A program made the translations under genes and the position numbers. The notes beneath the pieces are model-generated. The model was not told where the DNA came from. It ran no database searches and saw nothing but the letters and a program-made list of their open reading frames with translations. From UBA3210 sp963610315 (lineage in GTDB: Bacteria; Bacillota_I; Bacilli_A; RFN20; CAG-449), in NCBI GenBank assembly GCA_963610315.1, contig CAVDMV010000005.1:23964-87963 (forward strand): a stretch of DNA of 64,000 nucleotides, written 5' to 3'. Within the stretch, counting starts at the first letter, position 1. Each line of letters opens with the position of its first letter. Shown here one piece after another: positions 60,338 to 64,000 of this stretch.

Positions 60338-61360
60338 ATGAAAGATATATTAAAGGGCTTTAAATTTGAAAGAAAGAAAATCTTTTATAATAAAAAGAAT
60401 ATTTTTATTTTAACCTTATGCTTTATATTTTCTTTTGGGGTTATATTTTCATTTACTTATTCTACATATACTTATAATAATCAAGGAAATATAAATTTTG
60501 ATGAAAAAACAGAAGAATATTATAAAACTCAAAAAGAGTACTACTATTATTGTTATAATATCGCGCTTGGAAATGAAGTTGATGTTCCTGATGATATCGT
60601 AATTCCAACTAACATTTCTAAAGAAGACTCAAATAAGTATTATAATGAATATCTCATGTATGATCATTTTTTAAAAACAAAAACGACATATTATAATTAT
60701 AGTTTTTTTGATTATCGAGGTAATCAGACATCATTAGATACCACATTAATTTATCTTGATGTTATCTTTGTTATAACTATTATTGCTTCATTTATTTTCA
60801 CTTATTTAAGTACTAAAGAAGAAGAGAAGATGAATTATTTAAAAAATGTTCAAATGAGTAAATTAGATCTAAATAAATTTATTCTAGGTAAGAATTTATT
60901 TAAATTAACTTTTATTTTAACTTTTGTCATCTTTTATTTCTTAATTGGATTTATATTTAATACTCCAAAAGATATCATGCTAAAAAATAATGAATTTGTT
61001 ACGATGAATTTTAAATGGTTTTATTTAATAAAATTCGTCGAAATATTCTTATCAATTATTTTTTATGATATTGTATTATTTTTAGTTTCAAAAAGAGTGA
61101 AAAGCTTTAAAAAATATTTTCTTATTAATTTAATATTTATCGCATTATTAGTAGGACTCTACTTATTATTAAATTTAATATTTGTTCCAACTGATTATTT
61201 TAATGTAACGGAATATATGATTATAATTTCGTTATTTAATTTCTATCCTATGCATTTTTATTTGATTATCGGAAGAATCATCACTTTGTTTACATTAATA
61301 ATACTATATTGTTTTGTACTATATTTTCTTCAAAGAAAGAAAATAAATAAAAATTCTTAG
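60338..61360 (+). CDS. ABC transporter permease 2
   Basis: Membrane protein of 340 residues, built like permease 1: helix 1 at about 24-43, a loop of about 90 residues rich in Tyr and Glu (FDEKTEEYYKTQKEYYYYCYN), then five helices. Sequence identity with permease 1 looks low, so they probably form a heterodimer. The run ends at a two-way terminator. Confidence 0.78.
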   Translation: MKDILKGFKFERKKIFYNKKNIFILTLCFIFSFGVIFSFTYSTYTYNNQGNINFDEKTEEYYKTQKEYYYYCYNIALGNEVDVPDDIVIPTNISKEDSNKYYNEYLMYDHFLKTKTTYYNYSFFDYRGNQTSLDTTLIYLDVIFVITIIASFIFTYLSTKEEEKMNYLKNVQMSKLDLNKFILGKNLFKLTFILTFVIFYFLIGFIFNTPKDIMLKNNEFVTMNFKWFYLIKFVEIFLSIIFYDIVLFLVSKRVKSFKKYFLINLIFIALLVGLYLLLNLIFVPTDYFNVTEYMIIISLFNFYPMHFYLIIGRIITLFTLIILYCFVLYFLQRKKINKNS

Positions 61361-61365
61361 TTAAT

Positions 61366-61410
61366 AAAAAAAGAAGGATTAAGTAATTTATTTACTAAAT
61401 TCCTTCTTTT
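61366..61410 (+). terminator. Two-way terminator between permease 2 and GGDEF-EAL gene
   Basis: AAGAAGGA and TCCTTCTT arms with an inner AGTAA/TTACT stem; A-run and T-run flank it, and the genes converge. Confidence 0.8.
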
Positions 61411-61417
61411 CTTTTAT

Positions 61418-63958
61418 TTATTTTTGAAAATAATTCTTTTCAACCATTAAATCGATAACTTCATCATATGGTAGAGGTTTAGAAAAATAATAACCTTGAA
61501 TTCTTTCACAACCTACCGATTTTAAAAAGTCATAATGCTCTTTAGTTTCAACACCTTCAGTAAGAGTACGAATATTTAATTTTTGTGCCATAAAAATAGT
61601 TGAAGAAATGATAGATTTAGCTTTTTCATTAAAGTTTTTTAAGAAAGCCATATCGATTTTAATTTCATCAAATGGATAATCTTTTAATACATTTAATGAA
61701 GAATAACCTGAACCAAAATCATCCATCCAGACTTCATAACCAGCTTCTCTAAATTGGTTAATAGCTTTCTTAATAAATTCAGGATTACTCATCGTGATTG
61801 TTTCAGTAATTTCAATGCAAATATATTTACGTTCAATATGATATTTTTTTACTGCTTTTTCGACTTCGTTAAATGGATGGCAAGTAACAAAATCAGCACG
61901 TGATAAGTTAATTGAAATTGGTACAATTTCGTGACCTAAATCTAATTCTTCACGTAATTTCTCACATACTTTATTCATAACATAAATATCAACTTTATAA
62001 AGTAAAGAATTATTTTCGAGAACGGAAATAAAATCATTTGGAGGTAAAAAACCATAATTAGGATCAACCCATCTAGTTAAAGCTTCCATCGCGACTAAAC
62101 GATTTTCTTTTGTTCCGATAACAGGTTGAAAATAAATCTTAATCCATTCATTTTCTACGGCCTTATCGACATTATCAATAATGTAATTCTTTTTGGCTAT
62201 TTTATTTTTTAGTTCTTGATCAAAGACTATATAATTAGCATTTATATCATGCTTAATTTCATTACAACCTATTTGAGCGTAATCAACCCAAGTGGCAGGA
62301 TCTTCTTCTAAATTAGGTTTATAAATACCAGCTTTTAATTTTAAGGAATAAGAAGGATCTAATTTTAAAGTTTTGTTAACTAACAAATTAATTCTTTCTA
62401 TTTCTAAATTGTCCTGAACTTCATCATAAACTAAAAATCGGTCATCATTATATCGAGCGATAAGTGAATCAGGATAAGTTTCTTGTAATAAACGCGCGAA
62501 GGATTTTAATATTTCATTACCTTTCTTTAAACCCATACCGAAGTTATAATATTTAAAATCGAGAATATCAAAGAAGATGATGGAACCTACTTGACTTGAA
62601 GGAGAATGAGATGAGGCAAGTTTTTTATTATCTAAAAAATTCATAAAATAATTTAAAGAATATAGACCGGTTAAAGAATCATAATTTAATGATTCTAAGT
62701 GAGTAACATCACGAACAAAAATCATCACTTCATTAAAATAATTATAAATAGTTTGATTATAAAGAACGATCGTTGTTTCATAGACGTGTTCTTCTCCATT
62801 TATTAAAATTTGTGAGTTAAGAGTGATATATTTATTCAAATTATTATACAAATATTCACGGTTTAATACTTTTTTATAAGCTGTTCGACTTAGCTCAGAA
62901 ACATATCGTTCACTAAAAGAATTAATAATAGTATCAAAATCATCGTTAGAAGAGAAGATTTCATTAAATGGTTCAACCGCTTTAAATAAAGTTATTTTAC
63001 CGCTTTTTAAATTGACATAGAATTCAATTAAATTACTTCTTGAGATGGCTTCACGGAAAACTTGATATTTTTTATAAACTTCGGAAGTATTGATTGAATC
63101 ATATTCTTCTTTATTAATTTCTTCAATTAATCCCATTACTTCTTCTGGATTATCTTTATCATCATATCGATTAGTTGTTAATGAAACACGATAGAATTTA
63201 TTAGGATTATTTTTCCCTTGGAAAACAATATTAATAGAAGGATTATCTTTAGAAATTGATTTAACTGCTTTATTTACTTCTTCCTTATAACCTTCATTAA
63301 CTAAATCGTTAATGATACTTTCTGGTGCATTACGATAGACTAAGTTAGGAATGTTAAATCGTTCCATCGTATTTTCTGGTACTATACATAAAGATAAAGA
63401 AGGATAATAAAAGAAAATACCCGTGGAAGAAGCTTTTAAGTTCTTTTCATAAGCATAACGATCAAAGACTTGGCGCGCAGTTATTAAAGGCTTAATCATG
63501 AAAGCTAAATGCTTTAAAGTATCGCGATCTTCTTCACTCCAAATTCTTTTTTCTTCATCTTCATAAGGTTGAAAAGAAATAAAACCTAAACATATATCTT
63601 TATCTAAAAATCCATAAACTAAATTATTTGCCGCGGTGGCATTTCTTTTTGAAGATACATTTTCTCCAAAAACTTGAATTGGATCTTTAACGAACATATT
63701 AGAAAGATTTGATATATCAGAATCAGGAAAAACAATTAAATTTTTGTGCATGCAATTAGCCTTAGGCCCTTTACTAGAAACATATGGATATAGATAATGA
63801 TTCTTACTGCCGGCATTTTCACATACATAAATTTGTTGTAAATGTAATTCTTCACAAACTTCATCTAAAATATCAATTATATCTTGTGAATTAATAGAAC
63901 TAGAATTGAATACTTTATTTTGAAATTCTATTAGTTTCTTTTCAACGTCTTCTTTCAT
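61418..63958 (-). CDS. Cytoplasmic GAF-PAS-GGDEF-EAL protein with degenerate GGDEF
   Basis: c-di-GMP phosphodiesterase-type protein of 846 residues, no membrane helix. A GAF-like domain covers about 15-170, a PAS-like region about 175-290, a second sensor-like segment about 290-420, then GGDEF (about 425-580), where the signature is NDDRF (YNDDRFLVYDE) and cannot be an active diguanylate cyclase. EAL is canonical: MEALTRWVDP (Glu625), PISINLSRADF, CIEITET, DDFGSGYSSL, KIDMAFLKNF, TEGVETKEHYDFL, QGYYFSKPLP. ATG 63958 with AAAGGA 8 bases upstream is preferred over 63979. It complements the GGDEF-EAL protein at 16752-19655, which has an active-type GGDEF. Confidence 0.9.
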   Translation of the reverse strand: MKEDVEKKLIEFQNKVFNSSSINSQDIIDILDEVCEELHLQQIYVCENAGSKNHYLYPYVSSKGPKANCMHKNLIVFPDSDISNLSNMFVKDPIQVFGENVSSKRNATAANNLVYGFLDKDICLGFISFQPYEDEEKRIWSEEDRDTLKHLAFMIKPLITARQVFDRYAYEKNLKASSTGIFFYYPSLSLCIVPENTMERFNIPNLVYRNAPESIINDLVNEGYKEEVNKAVKSISKDNPSINIVFQGKNNPNKFYRVSLTTNRYDDKDNPEEVMGLIEEINKEEYDSINTSEVYKKYQVFREAISRSNLIEFYVNLKSGKITLFKAVEPFNEIFSSNDDFDTIINSFSERYVSELSRTAYKKVLNREYLYNNLNKYITLNSQILINGEEHVYETTIVLYNQTIYNYFNEVMIFVRDVTHLESLNYDSLTGLYSLNYFMNFLDNKKLASSHSPSSQVGSIIFFDILDFKYYNFGMGLKKGNEILKSFARLLQETYPDSLIARYNDDRFLVYDEVQDNLEIERINLLVNKTLKLDPSYSLKLKAGIYKPNLEEDPATWVDYAQIGCNEIKHDINANYIVFDQELKNKIAKKNYIIDNVDKAVENEWIKIYFQPVIGTKENRLVAMEALTRWVDPNYGFLPPNDFISVLENNSLLYKVDIYVMNKVCEKLREELDLGHEIVPISINLSRADFVTCHPFNEVEKAVKKYHIERKYICIEITETITMSNPEFIKKAINQFREAGYEVWMDDFGSGYSSLNVLKDYPFDEIKIDMAFLKNFNEKAKSIISSTIFMAQKLNIRTLTEGVETKEHYDFLKSVGCERIQGYYFSKPLPYDEVIDLMVEKNYFQK

Positions 63959-64000
63959 ATATTTTTTCCTTTTTTTCATTATATATTATTAATAATATTA

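Noticed and set aside
1..64000. Mycoplasma-type genetic code (TGA as Trp)
   Set aside because: All recognised proteins read full length with TGG as Trp, and aroQ ends in TGA overlapping aroA.
1..64000. CRISPR array, insertion sequence, prophage, rRNA genes
   Set aside because: No regularly spaced repeats, transposase, phage structural genes or rRNA sequence were seen.

Overview
This window looks like a chromosomal segment of a low-GC Gram-positive bacterium, most likely an uncultured gut lineage of Bacilli related to the Mollicutes (RF39, Izemoplasma, Acholeplasma or Erysipelotrichia-like groups). The evidence is an AT-rich base composition, Bacillus-type operons (dtd-mnmA, rsmE-mtaB, yrrN/yrrO-type U32 genes, addAB), strong Shine-Dalgarno sites, TTGACA/TATAAT promoters, CIRCE and cre-type operators, and serine-rich lipoproteins. 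Tryptophan is always TGG, and TGA serves as a stop at least once (aroQ), so the code is the standard bacterial one and not the Mycoplasma code. The exact lineage is an inference.

Layout. 1-900: start of dnaE (minus strand, cut by the window edge) and divergent rpsU. 900-6660: an XRE-cupin regulator and a potABCD polyamine transporter, with a promoter framed by two 32-bp direct repeats; PotA has a duplicated C-terminal module and PotD carries inserted carbohydrate-binding-like repeats. 6.8-13.7 kb: a GT8 glycosyltransferase, pyrimidine-nucleoside phosphorylase plus sirtuin, the dtd-mnmA-nudix-rimO translation-quality operon and tRNA-Thr(GGT). 13.7-15.3 kb: luxS plus a MetE-like methyltransferase. 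15.4-19.7 kb: an orphan solute-binding lipoprotein paired with a membrane GGDEF-EAL receptor. 19.7-25.5 kb: a pectin locus (polysaccharide-binding lipoprotein and PL9 pectate lyase) behind a perfect cre site. 25.5-31.4 kb: a membrane protein, a small alarmone-hydrolase-like HD protein, and a NO_promoter-family protein with a heterodimeric CydDC-like ABC exporter, then a TM2 protein.

31.4-42.9 kb is mostly minus strand: addA/addB, a CcpA-like LacI regulator with palindromic operators, deoC, rpmF, and mtaB-(unknown)-rsmE-nfo. 42.9-48.8 kb is a tightly overlapping aromatic operon, aroB-aroC-aroE/K fusion-aroQ-aroA-tyrA. 48.8-54.9 kb (minus) holds a cytidylate-kinase-like protein, two U32 tRNA-hydroxylation proteins, a trmN6-like methyltransferase, and clpB behind two CIRCE elements.

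55-64 kb is the accessory end. It contains a small membrane protein, a frameshifted secreted-type gene, queT under a probable preQ1-I riboswitch, tRNA-Thr(CGT), a lipoprotein gene killed by an early TAA, and an intact unknown small protein next to an ABC ATPase with two permeases (possible peptide export or immunity cassette). A second GGDEF-EAL protein, with degenerate GGDEF and canonical EAL, closes the window.

Working together: nucleoside catabolism (pdp, deoC), pectin breakdown and a CcpA-like regulator suggest a fermentative saccharolytic life. LuxS plus the methyltransferase handle methyl recycling. Two complementary c-di-GMP proteins suggest surface or ligand signalling. The richest candidates for new biology are the solute-binding protein/GGDEF-EAL pair, the PotD and PotA architectures, and the 55-61 kb surface-protein/ABC region.
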